From: Phlyctochytrium arcticum
Taxonomy: Eukaryota; Chytridiomycota; Chytridiomycetes; Chytridiales; Chytridiaceae
Assembly: GCA_025602905.1 (NCBI GenBank)
Contig: JAHLKI010000031.1
Coordinates: 1-64,000, forward strand
Length of the DNA: 64,000 nt
Direction of reading: 5' to 3'
This document shows, in pieces, positions 1 through 9,113 of this stretch. The notes below the pieces were generated by a model. It made no database searches, had not been told where the DNA came from, and was given only the letters and a program-made list of their open reading frames with translations. Made by a program: the position numbers and the translations under genes. How positions within the stretch are numbered: the stretch's first letter is position 1; each line of letters begins with the position of its first letter.

Positions 1-1088
1 CCCATCCTTCGTATCACTGAGCATCGTATCGACAAAATGTTGGGGGGAGGACGTGGTCAACGGTGATAGATTACGTTATGAGATGCAGGCAGGTACAATA
101 TTGTAGACATGGTATTGGTTTTGTTGAGTGGAATAGAGAGAACGGTGGGGTAGACAGTTTGGCTGGATGTTTTGATGGATCGGAGCGCTTGCATTCCCTA
201 GTGCTGAACCTAGGACTAAACGTCCAAACTTGCTGAACTGCCTGTTCTACAAGGCTGGTAACAGATGAAAAACCACGCTGTGCTGAACTAAGCTCCCACT
301 TGGTACTGAAACCCCACATGTATTCACTTTCTTTCAGATAAAGAGGTGCACGTTTACCGCAGAAATATTGAACTTACTACAATTCATAAGTTTGAATCAC
401 GTTTGGAAAAGGTCTATACAGTATATCAAGAAATGTATGCATAGTATGATATAAGTACAGAAGGTCGCAAAAAGCTGAAATGTCTCGGTATTTATCCGCG
501 AGGCATATACGCAGATCTCACGGTAGCAAACCAGTCCGATTTGACCAACAGCATATACACCAAATCCATCTCAATTCAAATTGCAGCACGACCCCCCACA
601 CCTTTGTAGACCTACGTTACTCTTTAGTAGGCTTCCGCCCCAGAAAAACCACCCGGCAGAGGTTGCCCACCCCCAACCACGGGTTCAGCCCTCCTTTTCT
701 TCGGCACTGTTTTGTGGTGGTTGGTCATGGCATGGTATTTTATTTTTTTGATTGCTAGATATTTGCTGGATACCAGAAACATCTGAATCTATGTAAGCTA
801 GATACCAAAAACATCTAAATCTATATGATTTGCCTACCGGTATTGCAGAGCAGACAACAAGTTCTGAAAAACCGGCATCATGCTCGCGAATGCGGATGTA
901 TGGAGAACCCAAGAAATGGCTCTCCTGAGAATTTAAACTTGCAAAAATGGTCACATAACAGGGGGCCAGCAGGAACGTAGTATGGGAGCTTGCAACTGTA
1001 CAAATCAGTCAGCATGAGCCTATCAAAAATATACAGCCTTTCGAGATTTGGATAGATGTGCATTTACTGCTCGTTTCGGCCGGGATAC
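1..1088. other. Intergenic region downstream of the ankyrin gene
   Basis: No convincing coding sequence is seen. The short open frames on both strands have no recognisable domain, no promoter and no splice context. The one structured item is a two-copy tandem repeat at 765-828, listed separately. The stretch holds the 3' flank of the minus-strand ankyrin gene. Confidence 0.5.
765..828 (+). repeat. Tandem duplication of a 32-nt unit
   Basis: Two adjacent 32-nt units (765-796 and 797-828) both follow the pattern GCT(G/A)GATACCA(G/A)AAACATCT(G/A)AATCTATx. They differ at only a few positions. The repeat lies in non-coding DNA; its origin is unknown. Confidence 0.75.
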
Positions 1089-3768
1089 TCATGCTGCATC
1101 CCGGTCAATCATCTGTCTCAGAAAATAATCTACAGCGTCTATATCCAATTTGCGGGAAAGATTAGGTTGTGCCACTTGGTGTTTGTCATCAAGGTACACA
1201 TAGGAATTTTGCTCTGACGCAAATACCTCCACGTCCCCAAAGGAAACCCGTTCTAGGTTTCGAGTTACTAAGAAGATGCGATTCCAAATCTTTATCTGCC
1301 GCCCTGTGTTGCAGGCGACTCTGATGTTATCTGTATTTGCCTCGTCCGGTACTCCATTGTTGCCGCCCGCCTCACGCGACCTGGCTAACTTAGCATTCTT
1401 GAATTTCTCTTGCAAGCAATCTCTGCACATAGCATGACCGTCACGACTAAAGACGAAATTGGTATAGTTGGCGGTAATGCACGGAGAGCCTTGGCATGAT
1501 ATCCCTCTCGGCTCGTTTGATGGTGGCACAAACAACGTGCCTTTGGGCTGCACCTCGTCAGGATCCAAGGTCCCTATATCCCAATCCGCGTCCGAAATTC
1601 CGAGATAAATGCAAATGGATTCCATTGTGGCATATGCAGACTTTTCTTTCGCAACAGCGCCGTCGCGATAGATATCGACATAGGGATACCTATCGTGGTC
1701 GAGGTCAAGGTCATGGTAAAGTGCCGTGAGAAGCATGGAACCAAACTCTGCGGGCGGGCAGGGTACGCCTATCCCCCGAAAGAATCGGAGAATATCATGG
1801 TCATTTGCGATGAATGCTGGCTGCAGTAGTAAATGAAATGACCATAAATCTCGATCGTTCATGGTATCCAGGGTTCTTGTGAAAAGTTCCATAATGACAT
1901 AATCTCCCTCGTCAATCGCACGCTTTACTGCGCTTCGCCATAGTGGTTCGACCCCCTCTACGTCGCAGGGAGAAATACGGCATCGTGGTGAGGGGGGTTC
2001 GGGATTAAGTTCGCCTCGTAATGCTACAAAATCGGCAGGCGAAGCTGGAACCAATGATCGGGCTACATCATGAAGTCCTTGTTGGATAGCAATACCGAGC
2101 CAACGTCGCTTCAAGTTGAACTCAGCGTAAAACAGCCCACCATCAGGGTATGATGGCCCCGTCAGCGCATCTCGAATAATGGCGAACAAAACTTGCTCAT
2201 TTCGTCGCAGGGATTCGGTGCAGATGGTACGAGCAAAGTATTTGGGAATCGTATCGCAGCCTGGTAATGCCGCGCATGTCAGCAGTTCATCTTGAAGTTG
2301 CTGCTTCACCCAATCATACTGATTACCGTCGGCCATCAATTTCATCGTAAGTAAGCATATACGACGCAAGGCGGCAACTGCGGCCGTTTGCGTTTCCGAA
2401 TCCAGACCAATGGGGGCCACAACGGCTTCCATTAGCCGCAACTTGGAGTGGACAATCAGATCGAAAAAGACGTCGGACAATGTGGACGTTTCCCATCTCA
2501 AGGCCGGGCTTTCCTGTGTCGGAAGCAAAAGTTCTCGACATCTGCTCAGTATTCGGATCAAGCCCGGGCTGCGGGGAATCGGAAGGACAACATCCTTGAG
2601 AAGTATAGTCCTGGCCTCGGGTACATTTTCGACAATGTGCCAAAGAAGCTTCTCCTGCTCATCCTTGACTGCGCGTACGAGTGCCTCAAACATGACGCTG
2701 GACTCTTCCATTTTGATTTTGAAAGCAGGATAGCAAAGACATGTGTCGAGTACATTCCAGTACCCTTGTGCGATTGCATAATAGATGGGCGGAAACCCTG
2801 GTTCGTATCCGTCGGTCAAAGCGCTGAAGTTACTGGTCCCGCCTAGCAGGTTCCATATATAGAGAAAGTCAGACTCTGAATCGGTCCCATACAAAACGTT
2901 TTCCACGTCGCTTCGATCGTACGTGGCTCCATCACGGAGGAGAAATTCTACAACATTCAGATAACGAAATTCTAGAGCCCCCTTGGGCCTCGTTGCGGTC
3001 GTCGTCAGATATCCCTTTTGTTAGAGGCATACAAAATTCTAGAATGGGTGCAGTAGTGGCTTCTTCGAACACCTCGAGGGCCGCTGCTTGTACTTGGCTT
3101 GCGTGCTTTTGCCGTATCAGCTCAAGAAAATACTTGACTGATTCAAGGTACCCGCAAGATGCCGATAATGTAGCAGAGTCCACCAAGTCAGACAGCTCCG
3201 GGGGAGGCAGTGTCATTTCAGTCATAGTTTGAACTATCTCCAAATTTCCAACTTCAATAGCCATCCTCACTGCGCTTGACCGGGTTATGATGCCATACTT
3301 GATGAATGGCTCAGTCAGAAGCACGCTCCCTTGTCTGATGGCCGTGGCCGGATTATTATAACCTGACATCCCCCGACGCCAATCAGATCCAATACTTCGC
3401 TCCAACAGCAAGCAGAGAATATCGACCTGCTCGAATTTAACAGCAGTTTCGACAAAACTCTCCAATGGCCACCCCCCAGGAGAGAAGTGAGTTCTAGCAT
3501 CCAGAATCAAGTCAACCATCTCGCGCAACCCCAGTGCTATAGCAGTCCGAAGAGCAGCATCTCTCGCCGGATAGAAGAACTCATCGGATTTGAAACAGCA
3601 GGTGCAGTTGCTTTTCTGCCTGTCGCGGTAGTTGTTATCCGGGGTATCAACACTATCCCACTCCTGGCAGTCCTTCAAAAGTCGCCGAACTTTGGCAATG
3701 TCGTTCGCTTTGACTGCTCTAACGAGGGCGATTTGTCGCCGTTGATGTTCCAGCCAAGTCAGCGGCAT
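1089..3768 (-). CDS. Large ankyrin-repeat-like protein, copy A, with one frame break
   Basis: Two abutting minus-strand reading frames (278 codons, 2932-3768; 605 codons, 1089-2906) are the halves of one protein. The start at 3768 matches the paralogue at 15234 (LEHxRRQIALVRAVKANDIAKVRRLL in both, here given by pattern). The second frame has no ATG at its beginning (GTG at 2906), so it is not an independent gene. Degenerate ankyrin helices are visible in the first half (for example LGLREMVDLIL). The C-terminal part has Cys pairs around residues GHAMCRDCL that could bind zinc. The frame must shift +1 close to the G5 run at 2978-2982; dropping one G joins the frames and gives an ankyrin-like segment ending NVVEFLLRDGA. 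It could be a recent pseudogene, a sequencing error, or a conserved recoding site, because the paralogue breaks at nearly the same point. The transposon inserted 66 bp upstream of the start may affect expression. Molecular function unknown. Confidence 0.7.
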
Positions 3769-3843
3769 AGTTCTGCTGTGAGTTTTTATGGAGGATAGAG
3801 AGCACCCGCCAGCACAATGTTCCGCTCTACACAGTCACCCTAT

Positions 3844-3944
3844 GGACGTGACTAGGAATCGTACAGTCGGGCTAGGAATCGTACAGTCGCACAGCCACCT
3901 GAAATATGGACCGCGCGCTATCTTGAATCTCCGCTCAGATTGAC
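3844..3944 (+). repeat. Left terminal inverted repeat of the MULE
   Basis: 101 bp, identical to the reverse complement of 6559-6659. Its outer end contains a tandem pair of CTAGGAATCGTACAGTCG, about 18 bp each and 20 bp apart. The pair is the most likely transposase-binding site, by analogy with repeated sub-terminal sites of other MULEs (inference). Confidence 0.97.
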
Positions 3945-4114
3945 AAAGGTCATTCCCTGCTGTGAGATCTGTACCAAGATCTGTACAATATCCAACGTGA
4001 GAGCTGTGTACGCACTACCCAACGTCACCTTTGAGTAAGAAGAGCCGCATACTGCTTTCTTGACGAGCAGAATATAACCTATCCTTTCTATATTTCTTTT
4101 TGCCGCAGACCGTC

Positions 4115-6425
4115 ATGATTGCTGGACCGTACAGTGATCTTATTAAAGACAGAGAAGCTTCATCAGCGATTCAAAGCCTGCAACATACCGGGCACATTAC
4201 TCAAGATGGAAATAGTAGTAGTACTCAAGGTGGAAATAGTAGTACTACTATTGGGACCGCCCGGAGTGCCGATGCAGACGAACTGAAAGCGACAGCTTTT
4301 GACACCCTGGAGGAGCTCCTTACTCATGCAAAGGCGAATGCGGAAGCAAACGGTTTTGCTCTGACCAGAAGGAGTAACAATGAAAGGTTCTATCTTCAAT
4401 GCGGTCGTTGGGGAACGCTCCGCGAGAAAAAGGAGGCAACCATGGAGTCTGATTCAAAGACGCGCAATCGTTCAAGCTTACGATGCGGATGCCAATTTCA
4501 GCAATACGTTGCCCAAGACAAAAGAGGGTTAAAGGGCCCCAAAAATCTATGGTACTTGCACGAATCCTCCATTGAACACAACCACAACAATTCCGCACCT
4601 GTAGCCTATGCTGCTTATCGACAGTTCAGCAATGTACATAAGGAGTACCTAAGGCAGCACGCAAGAACAACGGTGAAAGAGCTGGTTTTGTCATTTCGTA
4701 AAACCTTTCCGGGTCATCCGGTAATCGATAAGGATATTCGCAACTTCCGGACGCTTGAGCAAATGGAAGCTGCGAAGGGCAGATCTGCTATAGAGTGCCT
4801 CTTGGACGGACTTCACCAACCCGAATCTAGCTATATGGTTAGCTACCAAACCAGTGATGATGGTGCTCTTACCCACTTGTTTTTCGCTCATGAGAAGAGC
4901 GTTGAGAAATTAAGGCAATTTCCGGACGTACTAATATTGGATTGTACTTATAAAACGAATAAGTGGCAAATGCCGCTTTTCAATATCCTCGGCATAGACA
5001 GCACTGGAATGTCCTTTACCGTAGGTTACGCGTTCTTACGGGGTGAGACTGAGGAAGACTACACTTGGGCCTTACAGAACCTAGCTGGCCTTCTGGTAGG
5101 CAGCCGCGGGATTAAGACAGTGTTCGTGGACTGCAGCCGTGCTTTGATGAATTCCTTGGAGGCGGTCTTCCCAGGTATATTCCCAGCCGTTAATGAAAAT
5201 GATTTGCGGTCTTTTAATTACTTTGCTCTAAGGTCTTAATGTTCTACTATGTATTTTTCATATCGTGGAAAACGTGGGAGCTCAACTGCAGCGTAAATAT
5301 CCTCACATATCGGACGAAGACAAGCAAAACATTCTTACTCTATGGAACGCTGTCGCCTACGCTGCATCCTTGGAAGATTATGCTGCAGCTGTTGGAGCCA
5401 TCCGCAATGTACTCGATGACTACTACCCAGCGATGCGAATGTACCTAGAGGATACATGGCTTGTGCATCATAAACGGTTTGTAAAATTTTGGACAAGCCA
5501 GGTATTAACGCTAGGCATTAGAGCCACATCGCGAGTCGAAGGCTCGCATCGCTGCCTCAAAGATTGGCTTCACAATGGGGTGGGAGACTTTTTGACCGTA
5601 TTTTCCGCCATGGATACGTTCATCAACAAGCAACTCATTGACGTAGAGAACCAATACTTAAGAGAAAAAGACAGATTGTCCTCAAAGATGCGCGAAATCT
5701 TAGACGAGACACACCAAATTCGGGAGCATGTTTCCAATGTGACCTTCAACGATCACCTCCACGCCAATATCGAGGAGGCTCGCAAGCAGGGTCCTCTGCA
5801 GCAATGCAATCACCAATACGCTGTCACAATGGGCTTACCTTGTCCCGATCAAATTCGCTATGATTACAACCTTACGATTCCGCTGTCGGCTATTCATCCC
5901 GCATGGAGATATGATCCTTGCAATGCCAGTATTGATTCCTACTTTCTCCCCGACGCGACAACAGATTACCGTGCGCGTCTTGTCGCTGAGCTGGCAGCTG
6001 TTCAAAAGCGTTTCGATGCCCTACAAACAACATCTCAGCGACAGCGTGCGGTGCAACAGCTTAGCCAGGTGGGAGTGATCAGCGGTTCTGTCCTGAACCC
6101 GGTACGCACCAGGCGCGTCGATGTATTGGCGGAGCATCGGGCAGCATCCAAACGTCAACGGATCGACACATCCACCCGTGCGGATCCTACTTTATCGGCG
6201 CATGTTGCGAGGGAGCAGCAGGAGCGTGCCGCCTCGTCCTCCGCCGCTAACAGGCAGAAGCCAAAGTGTAGCGTATGTCGGTCTGAAGACCACAAGGCAA
6301 ACCGGTGCCCTGAAGCTCGCAGGAGAGAGGCCGCGCGTATTAATGCTGCCTGCGGAGTGAATGAACCGATTGAAGAGAAGATTGAAGAAGATATTAGTAT
6401 CCTTATTGACATGTCACTTAGCTAG
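4115..6425 (+). CDS. MULE transposase (FAR1-like N-terminus, DDE catalytic domain, zinc knuckle), one intron
   Basis: Model: join(4115..5174, 5233..6425), 750 aa; the 58-nt intron (GTATAT..CTAAG) joins the frames as AVFPG/LNVLLCIFHIVENV, the expected MULE order. Residues ~50-165 form a FAR1/WRKY-GCM1-like zinc domain (conserved Cys, then IEHNHN). The catalytic domain shows the first Asp in ILDCTYKTN (about D276), the second in VFVDCSRALMN (about D339) and the Glu in RVEGSHRCLK (about E456). A CX2CX4HX4C zinc knuckle lies near the C-terminus. The open frame extends a few codons upstream of 4115 without an ATG, and a pyrimidine tract ending in CAG at 4108 leaves room for a 5' leader intron. It most resembles the Hop/FAR1 group of fungal MULEs. 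No disabling mutation was seen. Confidence 0.93.
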
Positions 6426-6558
6426 CTCAGATATTTCAGTTTCCTTCTAGATAGCATATGCGTATAGGGTTTCTCCTAATTTTAGTGCCAGCTCTCATGT
6501 TTTAGTAATTCACATTGTCTTCATCCGCGTCAGTCAACGACGGCCACAGGGGCCAGTG

Positions 6559-6659
6559 GTCAATCTGAGCGGAGATTCAAGATAGCGCGCGGTCCATATT
6601 TCAGGTGGCTGTGCGACTGTACGATTCCTAGCCCGACTGTACGATTCCTAGTCACGTCC
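6559..6659 (-). repeat. Right terminal inverted repeat of the MULE
   Basis: 101 bp, the exact inverted copy of 3844-3944, including the tandem 18-bp motif. The 10-bp target duplication follows directly at 6660-6669. Confidence 0.97.
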
Positions 6660-7372
6660 GTCACCCTATTACCTGCTTATGTAAACCGTTTCTCCGACTT
6701 CTCCAACTTCTCCGACTTCCTCCACCACTTCCATCTAAGAGGATCCATCTATTTATTTGCTGAATGTTTCCATTTGCACGCCGGACTTGCCATAACTATC
6801 GTAGACGTTGCCTTTTATCTTTCCATCTTGTTCTCCACCTTGTATCCCGCAAACTATCTATTGCACTCTTGGCCTGCCATAATGACTACTTACATTTTAG
6901 ATGCAGCTTTCGAACTTTCTCTTTGACCACTGGCGTTAATCCTTATCAAGATAACTCAAATACCTTTGCGAGGTCCCGGCAATTTTTTGCCTGCCCGTAC
7001 CGTTCTCTTCGAACGCTGCCTAAATTACTCTGACCTGCGAACCTTACCTATCACCCATCAATCCCCTCCTCTCCCGCCGTGCCGTGTCGTGACATGTTTT
7101 TGCTTTACCTTCCATATGGCGAAGTTGTACCATTTAGCTTCTCGACATGACCTTGTCCTTCTCTTGCATGACCCTTTCCCTCCTGTCCTGCCCAGGGTGA
7201 CGCTGGACACTTTTTTTGTTTGCCTATATATCTACTTATTGTTGTTGTGCCCATGCCAGCAACTATTCTGCTACATATTACACGCTACCTTTTATCTCCC
7301 TTCACTAGCAAAAAAAAACAGAGTTCTTAATTCTAATGATGTGATGAACGTCCCTTACACGGACGTTTGATT

Positions 7373-7500
7373 GAAGGATATGGGGTGCTGTAGTATGAAG
7401 TGCGCGCCGATTCTGTCCGTTCGTTTTGAGAATTGGGGCATATCAAGAATGCTGGTGGTTGTAGCTGACTGGCGAATAGGCTAAACATTCTGGAGTAGAC
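7373..7500 (+). repeat. Duplicated non-coding block, copy 1
   Basis: Matches 11328-11439 with shared runs GGCGAATAGGCTA, GCATATCAAGAATG and GCCGATTCTGTCCG in the same order. Copy 1 has a ~16-nt insertion near its start. Neither copy has a conserved open frame, so a non-coding RNA, a regulatory block or an old repeat remnant are possible. Both copies lie 250-350 bp upstream of a small TATA-driven gene. Confidence 0.8.
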
Positions 7501-7703
7501 GGTCGGCGTCTCTTACTATTTGTCATCAAAGCTGGTTGACTGAGATGACATGCTATGTCCAGTGAGCGGAATTGACGATAATTGTGGTGTATATAGTAGG
7601 AGTATAGGAGTTTTTTTGGAGAATGTATACCCGCAAAATTCAGTTGTGGACCCCATATGTCCGTCCAAAATCAAAAAAAAGAGAATACATGAATCACGAT
7701 TCC

Positions 7704-7759
7704 ATTTGACACCCAAACAAATTGACGTCTTCAGTGTCTTCATGTTGGTGCGTATATAA
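7704..7759 (+). promoter_or_regulatory. Core promoter with paired TTGAC motifs and TATA box
   Basis: ATTTGACA (7704-7711) and AAATTGACG (7719-7727, overlapping a TGACGTC CRE-like half) precede TATATAA (7753-7759), which lies about 92 bp upstream of the start at 7851. The same arrangement precedes the genes at 8866 and 11706. Confidence 0.6.
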
Positions 7760-7850
7760 GTCTGCGTTCTAAACTCACTTTCTTCATCTCTCCATTCCTC
7801 ATACTCACATAAAGAACTCTATCTCTCTTCATCACCACTCACAAACAAGA

Positions 7851-8084
7851 ATGCCTCTTACTCTCACAACCCAGTCTTCCGAACTCGACCAATACACATT
7901 CAGATCCGACATTCAAAAAACACAATTTCTTTGCTTCGTGGATCGGTTTACTACCCGTCGCCAGACTTTACCAGAATACAGTACCTGGACTCGGGCGCAA
8001 CTGGAGACGGACGTGCTTGACATGATGTCGGCTCAGACCGAGAGTTTTCGAGCTCGTGGGTTTTTATTTATGCCCCGGAAGTAG
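7851..8084 (+). CDS. Small protein of unknown function (77 aa), family member 1
   Basis: The gene is supported by a TATA box at 7753, a CT-rich leader, an ATG in good context (ACAAGATGCC), and a related sequence at 8866. The 77-aa product has no signal peptide or membrane segment. The segment FVDRFTTRR..L..Y..W and the acidic helix LETDVLDMM are the parts shared with the neighbour, which suggests a short helical domain. No known domain was recognised. Because two diverged copies share protein-level pattern, I regard it as a real gene family; the role is unknown. Confidence 0.6.
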   Translation: MPLTLTTQSSELDQYTFRSDIQKTQFLCFVDRFTTRRQTLPEYSTWTRAQLETDVLDMMSAQTESFRARGFLFMPRK

Positions 8085-8704
8085 ATGTTCGAGATGTGGT
8101 TATGCCCTTCTATTTATTTCTTATGTATATCTCCCTGAATCATATCCTTCTTGACATGCTTTTTCGTAGTTGTGACTGACTTTTAGACCCCTCCACCGTG
8201 TTTTGTGCAGACATGTAAACCATGGCGGAACGACGCTACATGGCAGGATGAGCCGCAAGTTATGTACTTCCATTCAAACTCATAACGTAAACTGTGGCAA
8301 GTTTTCGGAATGCACCGGAGGTGCATAAGTGGACCCGGGCTTACCCGGCACTATATCACCAACGGGCCCCAGGGAATGTTCATCCGTTGACTATCTACAG
8401 TACTTGTGCATTAAACAGATGGCAAGTTCTTGCGGTGTATGCTAGATTTTGCCATACGGGCGGTGCCCAGGTACAATCAAAGTCCAATATTTCAATGAAC
8501 GAATCTCGTCAAGCGGAAACGAATTTTATGGCAGTACATGCAGTACGTAGCATACATGAATCTAGTTTAGCATAGCTTAGGGTAAATCTGTTTCCAGCTT
8601 TAAAGAAAGAAAAAAGGGAAGGTCAAACATGATCTAAAAGGATCAATATCTGGCGGTGACGCCCGGTCAAACTGTTGTATTTGCGATCAAAGTTAACTTT
8701 GTCA

Positions 8705-8747
8705 TTTTGACATGCAATTTGACGCTTTCTCGACATTTGCATAAAAG
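8705..8747 (+). promoter_or_regulatory. Promoter with paired TTTGAC motifs and TATA-like box
   Basis: TTTTGACAT (8705-8713) and AATTTGACG (8716-8724) lie just upstream of CATAAAAG (8740-8747), about 120 bp before the ATG at 8866. It repeats the layout seen before the gene at 7851. Confidence 0.55.
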
Positions 8748-8865
8748 CCTGGGTTGAGAACTGGGGGAATGCACCCAAAAAACGCTCCAATCCATCAATA
8801 CGCTCTAATACATCTGTTCATTTACCACTACAACCCACCCAAACATCCTCGTCAAAATCAATACC

Positions 8866-9113
8866 ATGTCTACAATCCTGAGCCTGCCCACCACTCATCA
8901 TGCAAGTTATCACGGCTTGACTGCCCCCCAACAGGCCGAATTCCTTCGCCTCGTCAATCAATTCACCACAAATCGATTTAACAAACTGCGCTATGAAGGT
9001 TGGCTCATGCTGAAGTGGATATGGATGTAGTTGATATGATTCTGCGAAGTTCGGACTGGTTTGGCGCCAAGACATTTACGCCACGGGTTGGGGTTGTTGC
9101 TAGCAGGTTGTGA
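8866..9113 (+). pseudogene. Frameshifted paralogue of the 77-aa protein, family member 2
   Basis: From the ATG at 8866 the frame runs 54 codons to a stop at 9028-9030. It aligns with the protein at 7851: FLRLVNQFTTNR here against FLCFVDRFTTRR there. After GW the homology continues in another frame (HAEVDMDVVDMI against RAQLETDVLDMM) up to a stop at 9111-9113. A single missing base near 9003-9006 explains the shift. It could instead be a real 54-aa protein, since its promoter is kept. Confidence 0.6.

Larger units (their letters stand above)
3844..6659 (+). mobile_element. Structurally complete Mutator-like element (MULE)
   Basis: The element has 101-bp terminal inverted repeats (3844-3944 and 6559-6659), which I compared base by base and found identical. 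It is flanked by a perfect 10-bp target-site duplication, GTCACCCTAT, at 3834-3843 and 6660-6669. It encodes one intact transposase with a single intron. Identical TIRs and TSD plus an open reading frame indicate a recent insertion and possible present activity. MULEs are DDE cut-and-paste transposons that usually make 8-11 bp duplications, so the size fits. The target is the 5' flank of the ankyrin gene at 1089-3768. Confidence 0.96.
6670..7850. other. Intergenic, pyrimidine-rich
   Basis: The plus strand is C/T-rich from about 6670 to 7330 with no supported gene. A 6-bp-arm hairpin, ACGTCC/GGACGT, lies at 348-366 of the 7-kb line (7348-7366). It is followed by the duplicated block at 7373-7500 and the promoter of the small gene at 7851. 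The first bases would have been the distal 5' flank of the ankyrin gene before the transposon inserted. Confidence 0.5.

Noticed and set aside
2410..2846. Plus-strand frames over 100 codons inside the ankyrin gene
   Set aside because: They are antisense shadows of a conserved coding sequence; the same pattern appears opposite copy B at 16263-16604.
2952..3045. An intron joining the two frames of ankyrin copy A
   Set aside because: The best pair (GTATGC near 3030, TAG near 2947) has a frame-restoring length of 85 nt but would create a stop codon at the junction, and copy B has no GT at the matching place.
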